DNA of 10,903 bases. Origin: Halobacteria archaeon (GTDB lineage: Archaea > Halobacteriota > Syntropharchaeia > Alkanophagales > Methanospirareceae). The notes beneath the pieces are model-generated. The model searched no databases. It had not been told where the DNA came from and was given only the letters and a program-made list of their open reading frames with translations. This document shows, piece by piece, positions 1 through 6,595 of this stretch; position 1 is the first letter of the stretch, and the number at the start of each line of letters is the position of its first letter. Position numbers and translations under genes: made by a program. The stretch covers positions 1 to 10,903 of the forward strand of contig JAOZPO010000035.1 in NCBI GenBank assembly GCA_029932715.1. Reading direction: 5' to 3'.

Positions 1-521
1 TATCCGTAGTAGGAACTCCTTTAAACGTAACACCAAAAAACAGCTTAACCTCTATTTACCAATACAACACCACATCAGATACATTCGCTAAATGCGACCA
101 CCTGAACGACTGGGGCTGGTGGCCTGCCACAGGCTCCGAGAGCTTCACCGAATTGGAACCCGGCAGAGGCTATTGGGTACGAGCAGAAACCGATTGCAAT
201 TTGAGTTTTGCAGGAACTGTGCCTTCTAACAGAAATGTAACGTTAGATACCAACTGGAACCTTATCGGCTGGTACTCGTTAGAAGAAGCGTTGTTAGGCG
301 AAGAATCAGCAGTGGGAGACCCTTTTAACGTAACACCAGAGAACAGTTTGAGTTCTATTTACAGGTACAACACGACAACAGGCTCATTCGATAAATGTGA
401 CCATCTGAACGACTGGGGCTGGTGGCATGCCACGGGTTCCGAGAGCTTTGTGGAATTGGAACCCGGTAGAGGCTATTGGGTGCGTGCTAAGAATGCGTGT
501 GTGTGGAGGCATGATGTATGA
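1..521 (+). CDS. Secreted surface protein, C-terminal fragment with two GWNLI/PGKGYWVRA-type modules (5' end outside window)
   Basis: The reading frame is open from base 3 to the TGA at 519-521 with no start codon that fits, so only the last 172 residues of a longer protein are seen. They form two copies of one module: a partial first copy (to about base 251) and a complete second one (252-518). Each carries an N-V-T-P-(K/E)-N stretch, a Y-x-Y-N segment, K-C-D-H-L, D-W-G-W-W, and a closing E-P-G-R-G-Y-W-V-R-A. One cysteine lies in the middle of each copy and another near its end, which suggests a disulfide. There are several N-X-S/T sequons and no C-terminal membrane anchor or sorting signal. 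The stop overlaps the next ATG (ATGA), so the two genes are probably translationally coupled. The next gene ends in the same module pair after a beta-helix, so this protein may have the same plan. Its ligand and function are unknown. Confidence 0.75.
   Translation, partial: SVVGTPLNVTPKNSLTSIYQYNTTSDTFAKCDHLNDWGWWPATGSESFTELEPGRGYWVRAETDCNLSFAGTVPSNRNVTLDTNWNLIGWYSLEEALLGEESAVGDPFNVTPENSLSSIYRYNTTTGSFDKCDHLNDWGWWHATGSESFVELEPGRGYWVRAKNACVWRHDV
3..251 (+). repeat. Surface module copy 1 (partial)
   Basis: This is the 5'-truncated first copy of the roughly 90-residue module. It runs from the V-G-T-P-L-N-V-T-P segment through the E-P-G-R-G-Y-W-V-R-A end, then a short linker to copy 2. It corresponds to copy 3 of the next gene, with the same linker pattern C-N-L-(S/T)-F-(A/T)-G. 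Confidence 0.75.
252..518 (+). repeat. Surface module copy 2
   Basis: Complete module of 89 residues that ends the first gene. It begins N-W-N-L-I-G-W-Y-S-L and ends A-C-V-W-R-H-D-V. It is the counterpart of copy 4 (1973-2242). The two share an exact 32-base block (375-406 and 2099-2130) and an exact 29-base block (486-514 and 2210-2238) at their ends. Confidence 0.8.
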
Positions 522-2245
522 ATATTAAAAATGCTTTGGAACTATTGTCAATTTTGGGCGTCTTTGTGATGATAGTCGCGAGTTGCATGGCTGCTGTTGA
601 TAATCGTTCGGCAAACAACGTATCGTCTTCAAATACATATTACGTCCCGGACGATTACGCACAGATTCAATGGGCAGTGGATAATGCTTCTGCATCTGAT
701 ACAATCATTGTAAGAGATGGCACGTACATTGAAAACATAAACGTGAACAAGCGATTGACGATCCGGTCAGAAAATGGCACGACTAATTGCATTGTGCGTG
801 CAGCGAATAATAACGATCATGTCTTTGTTGTGAGCGCGAATTATCTAACTATACGCGGATTTACTATAACTAACGCGACAGAATTCCAAAAGGCTGGTAT
901 TTACATCAATAGCTCTGGTCACAGCAACGTTTCCGATAACATCGTATCGAATAACAATTTCGGCATCCATCTGAGTTCATCGAGCTACAACAACACGCTG
1001 CAAAACAACACAGTATCGAATAATCATATTATTGGCATCTATCTGGACAATTCGAGCTGCAACACGATTACAAACAATATAGCAAACATGAACGAGCAAA
1101 AAAACATCGTCTTGGATTCTGGCAGTCTCAACACGCTTATTAATAATACGGCATCGTATAGCGGCAGCGGCATCTACATTCTGTACTCGAGCGACAATGT
1201 GCTTTTAAATAATACCGTATCAGAGGACTTATATGGCATATACCTGTTTTCTTCATGCGACAATAACCTAACGGGCAATATCGTAAGCTCCAATACGGGA
1301 GAACTCGGCGGCATCACCCTGTTCTGGGATTCGAACGACAACACACTCACGAGCAATAATGTGTCGAGTAACAGTCAGTACGGTATCTACCTGGATGCTT
1401 CATACAACAATCTCATCTACAACAACTATTTTAACAACACGAATAACTTCTTCGACGACGGTACCAACATCTGGAATACCTCTAACACCACAGGACCAAA
1501 CATAATCGGCGGACCGTTCATCGGCGGGAACTACTGGTCGGATTACACCGGCGTAGATAATAACGGCAACGGATTCGGTGACACTCCTTACGACATAGGC
1601 ACGAACAAGGATTTTCTGCCCTTAACACCAGAAGAATTAATTATTTGTGATATTGCATTAACAACGGGCTGGAACCTTATTTCTGCACCTCTTAACCTCA
1701 CCACATGGCAACTCGGCGAGGAATCCGCAGTAGGAACTCCGTTAAACGTAACGCCAAAGAACTGCTTGACTTCCGTTTACCGGTACAACTCTACAACAGG
1801 TTCATTCGATAAATGCGATCATCTGGACGACTGGGGCTGGTGGCCCGCTACGGGCTCAGAAGGTTTTACGGCATTAGAACCCGGTAAAGGCTATTGGGTA
1901 CGGGCAGAAAACAATTGCAATTTGACTTTTACGGGATCTGCACCCTTTGATTTGGATGTTGCATTAAAACAAAACTGGAACCTTATCGGTTGGTATTCGT
2001 TGGAAGCAGCATTACTTGGACAAGAAGCAGTAGTTGGTGACCCTCCTTTTAGTGTAACACCAGAGAACAGTTTAACTTCTGTTTACAGGTATAACTCTAC
2101 AACAGGCTCATTCGATAAATGTGACCATCTCGATGACTGGGGCTGGTGGCCTGCTACGGGATCCGAAGGTTTTACGGGATTGGAACCGGGTAGAGGCTAT
2201 TGGGTGCGGGCTAAGAATGCGTGTGTGTGGAGGCATGAAGCATAA
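518..2245 (+). CDS. NosD-like right-handed beta-helix surface protein with two C-terminal GWNLI/PGKGYWVRA-type modules
   Basis: This is a 575-residue exported protein. Residues 1-25 are a signal sequence with one early lysine and a long hydrophobic run. It contains V-A-S-C at 20-23, which fits a lipobox, so it may be a lipoprotein; cleavage after A-x-A is the alternative. Residues about 45-90 match the usual start of archaeal beta-helix proteins (Y-V-P-D-D-Y-x-x-I-Q-x-A-V). About 95-330 is a series of Asn/Ser-rich rungs with recurring G-I-Y-(L/I) and N-N-T-(V/I) steps, typical of NosD/PbH1 repeats. G-G-N-Y-W-S-D-Y-T-G at 336-345, then a G-D-T-P-Y segment, is the characteristic end of NosD-family helices. 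Residues 384-485 and 486-575 are two copies of the module that ends the preceding gene. About twenty N-X-S/T sequons suggest heavy N-glycosylation. The start overlaps the upstream stop (ATGA). The family name does not imply copper insertion; a role in surface or sugar binding is inferred. Confidence 0.8.
   Translation: MNIKNALELLSILGVFVMIVASCMAAVDNRSANNVSSSNTYYVPDDYAQIQWAVDNASASDTIIVRDGTYIENINVNKRLTIRSENGTTNCIVRAANNNDHVFVVSANYLTIRGFTITNATEFQKAGIYINSSGHSNVSDNIVSNNNFGIHLSSSSYNNTLQNNTVSNNHIIGIYLDNSSCNTITNNIANMNEQKNIVLDSGSLNTLINNTASYSGSGIYILYSSDNVLLNNTVSEDLYGIYLFSSCDNNLTGNIVSSNTGELGGITLFWDSNDNTLTSNNVSSNSQYGIYLDASYNNLIYNNYFNNTNNFFDDGTNIWNTSNTTGPNIIGGPFIGGNYWSDYTGVDNNGNGFGDTPYDIGTNKDFLPLTPEELIICDIALTTGWNLISAPLNLTTWQLGEESAVGTPLNVTPKNCLTSVYRYNSTTGSFDKCDHLDDWGWWPATGSEGFTALEPGKGYWVRAENNCNLTFTGSAPFDLDVALKQNWNLIGWYSLEAALLGQEAVVGDPPFSVTPENSLTSVYRYNSTTGSFDKCDHLDDWGWWPATGSEGFTGLEPGRGYWVRAKNACVWRHEA
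1667..1972 (+). repeat. Surface module copy 3
   Basis: First module of the beta-helix protein (residues 384-485). It starts G-W-N-L-I-S-A-P-L and includes G-E-E-S-A-V-G-T-P-L-N-V-T-P-K-N, then E-P-G-K-G-Y-W-V-R-A, and a linker to copy 4. It is most like the partial copy 1 in the upstream gene. Confidence 0.8.
1973..2242 (+). repeat. Surface module copy 4
   Basis: Second module of the beta-helix protein (residues 486-575). It starts N-W-N-L-I-G-W-Y-S-L and ends A-C-V-W-R-H-E-A just before the TAA. It is nearly the same as copy 2 in the upstream gene, including the last eight residues apart from the final two. Confidence 0.8.
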
Positions 2246-2361
2246 TGGTCTGCCGATAAGAAGCAGCAGTGCAGATTGTCCTTGCGGCTACCATTCGGGG
2301 TAACCCTATCACGGAACGCGCCGGTGGTAACGCCCACGTGTTAAGCTTGCAGGAAAGGTAA

Positions 2362-2466
2362 ATGGTAAAAGGGGGAGTTCCAAGGGAGGAGGCAGAAGTA
2401 TTTGGGATTTGGAAGGATTGGAAGGACATCAAGAGTTCGATTGATTGGGTTAGAAATTTAATCTGA
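2362..2466 (+). pseudogene. Orphan 34-residue frame resembling the C-terminal tail of a VapB-type antitoxin
   Basis: The frame starts ATG at 2362, with AGGAAAGG at 2351-2358 as a possible ribosome site, and stops at 2464-2466. Its centre reads F-G-I-W-K-D, followed after a few residues by W-V-R-N-L. That pattern recalls the toxin-binding tail of archaeal VapB-like antitoxins (FGIWKDR...YVR.L), as I remember the family. No DNA-binding AbrB or ribbon-helix-helix part precedes it. The same frame is open upstream from 2260 but is broken by TAA at 2359-2361, directly before the ATG. No PIN-domain toxin lies beside it. It is best seen as a remnant; a chance frame is possible. Confidence 0.3.
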
Positions 2467-2605
2467 CGGTAATGAAAAACCCACCGAAAGTTCACTTACT
2501 ATTTCCCCTGTTGCTACTTCTGCAGTACTATCTCTTCCTGCTCCAGTTTTATTTCTTTTGGTAAAGCTTCTCTTTCTAAGAACAGGCTTTTTATAGACCC
2601 TCCAT

Positions 2606-2618
2606 CTTTTTAAATATT
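2606..2618 (+). promoter_or_regulatory. Archaeal TATA box for the small membrane protein
   Basis: A CTTTTTAAATATT run is centred about 52 bases ahead of the ATG at 2665. Transcription would start near 2639, giving a leader of about 26 bases that contains the purine-rich GGAAGGGAAG stretch at 2644-2653. Confidence 0.5.
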
Positions 2619-2664
2619 GTGTAGGAGTAAAAGTAAAAGCGAAGGAAGGGAAGAATAAAGCAAA

Positions 2665-2931
2665 ATGGCAGAAGTAACTATAAACTTTGGAAAACAAATA
2701 CGGTTGGCTAAATTATTAGTAATAATAGGAGTTATCATAATGATTTTATCAGCAATAGCGGAATTTGTCTATGGTGGAGATGCTTTTATCGTGAGTGAGA
2801 TTCTGGGACTTGGATTATCACAAATCGGCATTGTACTCTGGTCAACCAATGTTTTGATGAGTCAGATTATGGATTCGAGAAATTTGATCCTAACTCAAAT
2901 GAAAGAGTGGAGGAAAATTGACAGAAAATAA
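2665..2931 (+). CDS. Small membrane protein with two transmembrane helices, function unknown
   Basis: This is an 88-residue protein that I do not recognise. Residues 1-13 are a short polar N-terminus. Residues about 14-36 (L-A-K-L-L-V-I-I-G onward) and about 40-68 are two hydrophobic helices separated by a tight Y-G-G-D turn. The last 20 residues are charged (K-E-W-R-K-I-D-R-K at the end). The charge pattern suggests both ends face the cytoplasm. A TATA box and a purine-rich leader precede the ATG, which supports expression. Codons are AT-rich compared with the thermosome gene. A gene for a small secreted protein follows 45 bases later; whether the two work together cannot be told. No holin, toxin or transporter motif is visible. 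Confidence 0.6.
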   Translation: MAEVTINFGKQIRLAKLLVIIGVIIMILSAIAEFVYGGDAFIVSEILGLGLSQIGIVLWSTNVLMSQIMDSRNLILTQMKEWRKIDRK

Positions 2932-2936
2932 GCCAG

Positions 2937-2965
2937 AAATATTTCGCTTTACCAAAGAAATATTT
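2937..2965. promoter_or_regulatory. 9-base inverted repeat overlapping a TATA-like element
   Basis: AAATATTTC (2937-2945) and GAAATATTT (2957-2965) are perfect reverse complements separated by 11 bases, between two forward genes. Each arm is also TATA-like. The left arm lies about 36 bases ahead of the ATG at 2977 and the right arm about 36 ahead of the in-frame ATG at 2998. It may be an operator or promoter; a weak terminator hairpin for the upstream gene is less likely given the AT-only stem. Confidence 0.4.
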
Positions 2966-2976
2966 TATACATAAAA

Positions 2977-3387
2977 ATGCCAAAAATTGTAAGTGCAATG
3001 ATAGTGTGTGCTATTTTAATCCTATCGTTGACTGTATATGCGCAACCGTCACCACATGGTATCAAGGGCATTGTGTATCTGTCAGACGGTGTGACAGAGA
3101 CGCCAGCGGGCACGAACTTCAGCGTTAACGATACGACAAGTGGCTTTTTTATTCAGGGTACAACTGGTGCAGGACTACACAGCGGCTGGTATTCAGTTTC
3201 TATGAACGGCACCGGTGGTGACACCGTAATAATAAAGGCATGTAGCACCACGCACTACGGTGAAAGAACAGTTATACTTGTGGAAGATATGACTGGGATT
3301 GACGTGATATTGAATAAAACTTTAGGTCCACCGGTATTTGACACTGGCGCATCTGATTATCGAGACATTACCCTAAGAATGTTATAA
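2977..3387 (+). CDS. Small secreted protein with one beta-sandwich domain, probably shortened
   Basis: This is a 136-residue protein. Residues 1-22 form a signal peptide (one lysine, then I-V-C-A-I-L-I-L-S-L-T-V, then Y-A-Q as the likely cleavage site). Residues about 28-112 form one beta-rich domain that starts G-I-K-G-I-V-Y-L-S-D-G and includes G-W-Y-S-V-S-M-N-G-T and D-M-T-G-I-D-V-I-L-N. This is typical of the carboxypeptidase-regulatory/Ig-like domain found at the N-terminus of many methanogen and ANME surface proteins, where N-X-T sites are common. In such proteins the domain is usually followed by more domains; here a P-P-V-F-D-T-G-A segment begins and the frame stops soon after. I infer a 3' truncation. 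No Shine-Dalgarno site precedes the ATG, so a near-leaderless transcript is likely; the ATG at 2998 is an alternative start. It converges on aspartate kinase with 17 bases between stops. Confidence 0.65.
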   Translation: MPKIVSAMIVCAILILSLTVYAQPSPHGIKGIVYLSDGVTETPAGTNFSVNDTTSGFFIQGTTGAGLHSGWYSVSMNGTGGDTVIIKACSTTHYGERTVILVEDMTGIDVILNKTLGPPVFDTGASDYRDITLRML

Positions 3388-3404
3388 CTGAGATTGGTAC
3401 AACA

Positions 3405-4805
3405 TCACTTACCCATCTCAAACATATCGTGTATCGCCTGCGCAGCCCTATACGCATCCTCCTTCTTCACCACGAATGAGATATTATACTCCGAACTACC
3501 CTGCGAGATCATTATCATGCTCACCCCTTCATTGCCAAGAGCGGAAAAGATTTTACCGGCAACTCCTGGCGTTCCTGCCATGCCCGCACCGACCACACCC
3601 ATTGCACATACGTTGCTGTTAGACGTGAAGTCCCTTATCACCGTACCGCTGGTATTAATGCTCTGTATCGCATTAATTGCTCTTTTCAGTTCTGCACTGT
3701 TTATAACGATAGATACCGTTCTCTCCGAAGAGCCATGACTGATCATGATGATGTCCACGCGTTCCATAGCTAAAACTGAGAATATACGTGCTGCGAGCTC
3801 AGATATGCTCTTCACTGCCGTACCTGCAATATTAACAATTGAAGCATTCTCAATAATGGTAATAGCTTTAGCTGCCTTATCCGTCTGTTCCGGCTCTTCA
3901 GCTATAAGCGTACCCGCATCTTCTGGCATTTGCAGATTCTTCACACGAATCGGCACTTTCTTCTCTATCACCGGCTCTATTGCCCTCGGATGGAGCACAG
4001 AAGCGCCGAAATATGATAGCTCCATCGCTTCCATATATGATATGTATGGTATCTTCCTTGCATCCTTTATTATCTCAGGGTCCGCACTCATTATCCCCTC
4101 TGTCTCCTTCCACAGCCACGTTTCATCTGCTCCTATTGCCGCACCAATGAGCGTAGCGGTATAATCCGAACCACCTCTACCCGTAGTTGTTATTATGCCC
4201 TCTTTCGTCTCTCCTATGTAGCCACAAACGACAGGTACCTTATTATCCTTCAGCAGAGGCATAATTCGCGCTCTTATCCTATCCTCTGCACCCGCTATTA
4301 CCTGTGCATTGCCAAAGTCATCATTTGTTATTATCCCTGCTTCACCTCCTGTGAGATGCACCGCATCTATTCCTATTGATTGCAACGTGCCTGCCAGTAT
4401 AGGAGCAGCTAATCGCTCACCGAACGAGACGATGTAGTCACACGACCGTGCAGTTAATTCGCCTAACAGACATATCCCGATCAAAGCTTTCTCCAGATAC
4501 TCCATCTGCTCTCTTAGCTCTCCTTTCACCACCCTTAATATCTGTTCATCTGCTATTGCCTCGGACGCCACTATCTCGTGCATCGTTCTAAAACCCTGCA
4601 CGAATTCTTTTACCTGCTCCACTTTACCTTCTTTTACTACGCGTGGTGCGATCTCGTGTAATATATCAGTGACATCGAATAGTGCCGAGGTAACAATGAC
4701 CTGCTCTTTTACTGTGTCTTTGACGCTCTTTATCAAATCTGCTACTGCTTTTATCTTTACGCCATTTGCGAGTGATACCCCGCCGAACTTCATCACCAGT
4801 CTCAT
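3405..4805 (-). CDS. lysC: Aspartate kinase (aspartokinase) with two ACT domains
   Basis: Aspartate kinase phosphorylates L-aspartate to aspartyl-4-phosphate, the first step to lysine, threonine and methionine, in the cytoplasm. From the ATG at 4805 the protein has 466 residues, close to the roughly 470 of the Methanocaldococcus enzyme. K-F-G-G is at 6-9, S-F-G-E-R-L at 127-132, and T-T-G-R-G-G-S-D-Y-T-A at 207-217; these are the nucleotide- and aspartate-binding motifs. Two ACT domains follow at about 320-382 and 399-462, each with an I-S-x-G-S-S-E motif that in relatives binds the feedback inhibitor. I prefer ATG 4805 over the upstream GTG at 4817: GGTGA lies 8 bases ahead of it, and M-x-x-V-M-K-F-G-G is the usual archaeal N-terminus. 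Departures from the usual sequence are KFGGVS for KFGGTS and W-K-E-T-E-G for W-T-D-V-x-G at 232-237. It is divergent from the thermosome gene. Confidence 0.93.
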   Translation of the reverse strand: MRLVMKFGGVSLANGVKIKAVADLIKSVKDTVKEQVIVTSALFDVTDILHEIAPRVVKEGKVEQVKEFVQGFRTMHEIVASEAIADEQILRVVKGELREQMEYLEKALIGICLLGELTARSCDYIVSFGERLAAPILAGTLQSIGIDAVHLTGGEAGIITNDDFGNAQVIAGAEDRIRARIMPLLKDNKVPVVCGYIGETKEGIITTTGRGGSDYTATLIGAAIGADETWLWKETEGIMSADPEIIKDARKIPYISYMEAMELSYFGASVLHPRAIEPVIEKKVPIRVKNLQMPEDAGTLIAEEPEQTDKAAKAITIIENASIVNIAGTAVKSISELAARIFSVLAMERVDIIMISHGSSERTVSIVINSAELKRAINAIQSINTSGTVIRDFTSNSNVCAMGVVGAGMAGTPGVAGKIFSALGNEGVSMIMISQGSSEYNISFVVKKEDAYRAAQAIHDMFEMGK

Positions 4806-4850
4806 ATCCTCTGTCACCCTGTTACCGCTTCCTCTATCTATATCGCATCC

Positions 4851-4863
4851 AAAATATTTATAG
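4851..4863. promoter_or_regulatory. Shared TATA region of the divergent aspartate kinase and thermosome genes
   Basis: AAAATATTTATAG reads as a TATA box on both strands. On the plus strand it predicts a start near 4885 and a 28-base leader containing GAGGAAAGGGGG before the thermosome ATG. On the minus strand it predicts a start near 4832, about 27 bases ahead of the aspartate kinase ATG at 4805. No other TATA-like element of similar quality lies between the genes. Confidence 0.6.
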
Positions 4864-4913
4864 TACTACGTTATTATTGATATACCATAGTTAACGAGGA
4901 AAGGGGGAAAAAA

Positions 4914-6560
4914 ATGGCAGGACAATTAGGTGGTGTGCCTATATTAATATTGAGAGAAGGCAGTGAACGTACGCGAGGAAAGGATGCACAGAGTTCGAAC
5001 ATAAGCGCGGCTAAGGCGGTAGCTTCTGCTGTTCGTACCACGTTGGGACCAAAAGGGATGGATAAGATGCTTGTGGACTCTCTTGGTGATGTGGTAATAA
5101 CAAACGACGGTGTGACCATACTAAAGGAGATGGATATAGACAGTCCAACAGCGAAGATGGTAGTAGAAGTAGCAAAGACGGTGGATAGTGTCGCGGGTGA
5201 TGGCACGACAACGTCAGTTGTGATTGCTGGAGAACTGCTGAAGAAAGCTGAAGATTTATTAGAGCAGGAGTTACACCCCTCCATAGTTACACTGGGCTAC
5301 CGGCTCGCAGCAGATAAGGCACGGGAGCTGCTGAATGAAATTGCTTCGGACATTGATGTGGATGATGAAGAAGAGCTGAAGAAGATAGCAAAGACGGCAA
5401 TAACGGGCAAATTCGCCGAAGAGTCTCGTGAGTTCCTATCAGAAATTGCAACAAAAGCGGTTAAGGATATAGCAGAGACGGGACGGGACGGTAGCAAAGT
5501 GGTAGATATAGACAATATAAGCGTGGAGAAGAAAGAAGGAGGGCGGATACAGGATACAAAGTTGGTGCAGGGGATAGTAATAGACAAAGAAGTACTGCAT
5601 TCTGGAATGCCAAGGAAGGTAGAAGATGCGAATATAGCTCTGGTAAGTGCCTCGCTGGAAGTGAAGAAGATGGAGACGAGTGCAGAAATAAAGATGACAA
5701 CATCCGATCAGTTAAAGGGGTTCCTTGATGAGGAAGAGAAAGAGATGCAAGAGATGGCACTGCGTATAAAAGATAGCGGTGCGAGCATAGTTATCTGCCA
5801 GAAGGGAATAGACGATCTCGTACAGCATTATCTAGCGAAATACGGTATTTTAGCTGTGAGAAGAGCGAAGAAGAGTGATATGGAGAAATTGGCAAAAGCA
5901 ACCGGCGGTAATATCGCGACTAACCTGAAAGAGCTAACCAAAGCTGATTTAGGATATGCCGGGCTCGTGGAGGAGCGTAAGATGGGTGGCGATAAGATGC
6001 TGTTTGTAGAAGACTGCAAGAATCCGCATGCGGTCTCTATTGTGATACGAGGCAGTACAGAGCAGGTGGTAGATGAGGTCGAGAGGGCTTTACACGATAT
6101 GATCATGGTAGTAGCGAGCATATTAGAAGATGGTAAAGCAGTTGCTGGTGGCGCTGCCGTGGAGACGGAACTGGCGCTACGAATACGTGAATACAGTGCA
6201 TCGCTAAAAGGGAGAGAGCAATTAGCGGTAGATAAATTCGCAGAAGCGCTGGAAATAATACCGAGAACGTTGGCGGAAAATGCCGGGCTCGACCCGATAG
6301 ACAAACTGGTGGAATTGAAAGCGGCACATGAACGAGGCGATAAGAGTGCGGGCTTGAACGTTTATACCGGTACAGTAGTAGATATGTGGCAGGCAGGAGT
6401 GATGGAGCCGCTGAGGACGAAGAAGCAGGGTGTGGAGTCCGCTACGGATGTCGCCGTGATGATACTTCGGATAGATGATGTGATAGCGTCAAAGAAAGAG
6501 AGTATGCCGCCTGGTGGAGCAGGAGAAGGTATGCCGCCTGGTGGGATGATGCCGTACTAA
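4914..6560 (+). CDS. ths: Thermosome subunit (group II chaperonin)
   Basis: This is a cytoplasmic ATP-driven folding chaperonin that assembles into a double ring with a built-in lid. Its 548 residues match the family length. The N-terminus [19 protein letters not shown] (about 43-52), N-D-G-V-T-I-L (about 64-70) and G-D-G-T-T-T (D96) form the nucleotide site. A-L-H-D with D395 supplies the second catalytic aspartate. The segment from R-E-Y-S-A-S to A-G-L-D-P is the conserved equatorial region. The tail has M-P-P-G-G repeats, as in other archaeal subunits. One departure is clear: the triple-glycine motif (usually G-G-G-A) is G412-G413-A414-A415 here. The start follows a GAGGAAAGGGGG purine tract. 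The gene is transcribed alone, from a promoter shared with aspartate kinase, and ends at an oligo-T tract. Only one subunit gene is seen, so whether other paralogues exist in the genome is unknown. Confidence 0.97.
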   Translation: MAGQLGGVPILILREGSERTRGKDAQSSNISAAKAVASAVRTTLGPKGMDKMLVDSLGDVVITNDGVTILKEMDIDSPTAKMVVEVAKTVDSVAGDGTTTSVVIAGELLKKAEDLLEQELHPSIVTLGYRLAADKARELLNEIASDIDVDDEEELKKIAKTAITGKFAEESREFLSEIATKAVKDIAETGRDGSKVVDIDNISVEKKEGGRIQDTKLVQGIVIDKEVLHSGMPRKVEDANIALVSASLEVKKMETSAEIKMTTSDQLKGFLDEEEKEMQEMALRIKDSGASIVICQKGIDDLVQHYLAKYGILAVRRAKKSDMEKLAKATGGNIATNLKELTKADLGYAGLVEERKMGGDKMLFVEDCKNPHAVSIVIRGSTEQVVDEVERALHDMIMVVASILEDGKAVAGGAAVETELALRIREYSASLKGREQLAVDKFAEALEIIPRTLAENAGLDPIDKLVELKAAHERGDKSAGLNVYTGTVVDMWQAGVMEPLRTKKQGVESATDVAVMILRIDDVIASKKESMPPGGAGEGMPPGGMMPY

Positions 6561-6579
6561 CTAACCCACCTAAAATCTA

Positions 6580-6595
6580 TTTTTTTTTATTTTTT
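6580..6595 (+). terminator. Oligo-T terminator after the thermosome gene
   Basis: Nine Ts, one A and six Ts begin 20 bases after the thermosome stop. Intrinsic termination at oligo-T tracts without a hairpin is usual in archaea. The tract extends into the last codons of the convergent radical SAM gene. Confidence 0.65.

Larger units (their letters stand above)
2246..2664. other. 419-base gap with no convincing full-length gene
   Basis: This stretch between the beta-helix gene and the small membrane protein holds no long gene I can support. The first 220 bases are GC-richer and contain a small forward frame (2362-2466) resembling an antitoxin tail. The last part is AT-rich and holds the TATA box for the next gene. 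A reverse-strand frame (2458-2697) is open but basic, without recognisable motifs, and runs over the start of the downstream gene. The gap reads like the scar of decayed or rearranged genes. Confidence 0.5.

Noticed and set aside
518..1660. Repeated Asn/Ser-rich stretches considered as a CRISPR-like or tandem DNA repeat
   Set aside because: The periodicity is at protein level (about 22-24-residue beta-helix rungs) and the DNA is not identical from unit to unit; there are no spacers.
2300..2335. Possible hairpin around GTGG...CCAC in the gap
   Set aside because: Only about four base pairs can form and there is no T-tract, so it is not a supportable terminator or RNA.
2211..2495. Reverse-strand 94-residue open frame across the end of the beta-helix gene
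   Set aside because: It overlaps the conserved module and the small forward frame, and has no family motif. It looks like a shadow of forward coding sequence.
2458..2697. Reverse-strand 79-residue open frame in the gap
   Set aside because: It is basic and low in recognisable motifs, runs over the start and promoter of the better-supported forward gene at 2665, and has no convincing promoter. A decayed transposase tail was considered, but no diagnostic motif is present.
3394..4164. Forward open frames antisense to aspartate kinase
   Set aside because: The aspartate kinase reading is strongly conserved throughout, and the antisense products show no known domain.
4815..4817. GTG as the start of aspartate kinase (470 residues)
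   Set aside because: The ATG at 4805 has GGTGA 8 bases upstream and yields the normal archaeal N-terminus; the GTG would overlap that ribosome site.
5011..6327. Several open frames antisense to the thermosome gene
   Set aside because: They arise from codon bias on the opposite strand of a highly conserved gene and have low-complexity Ser/Leu-rich products with no start signals.
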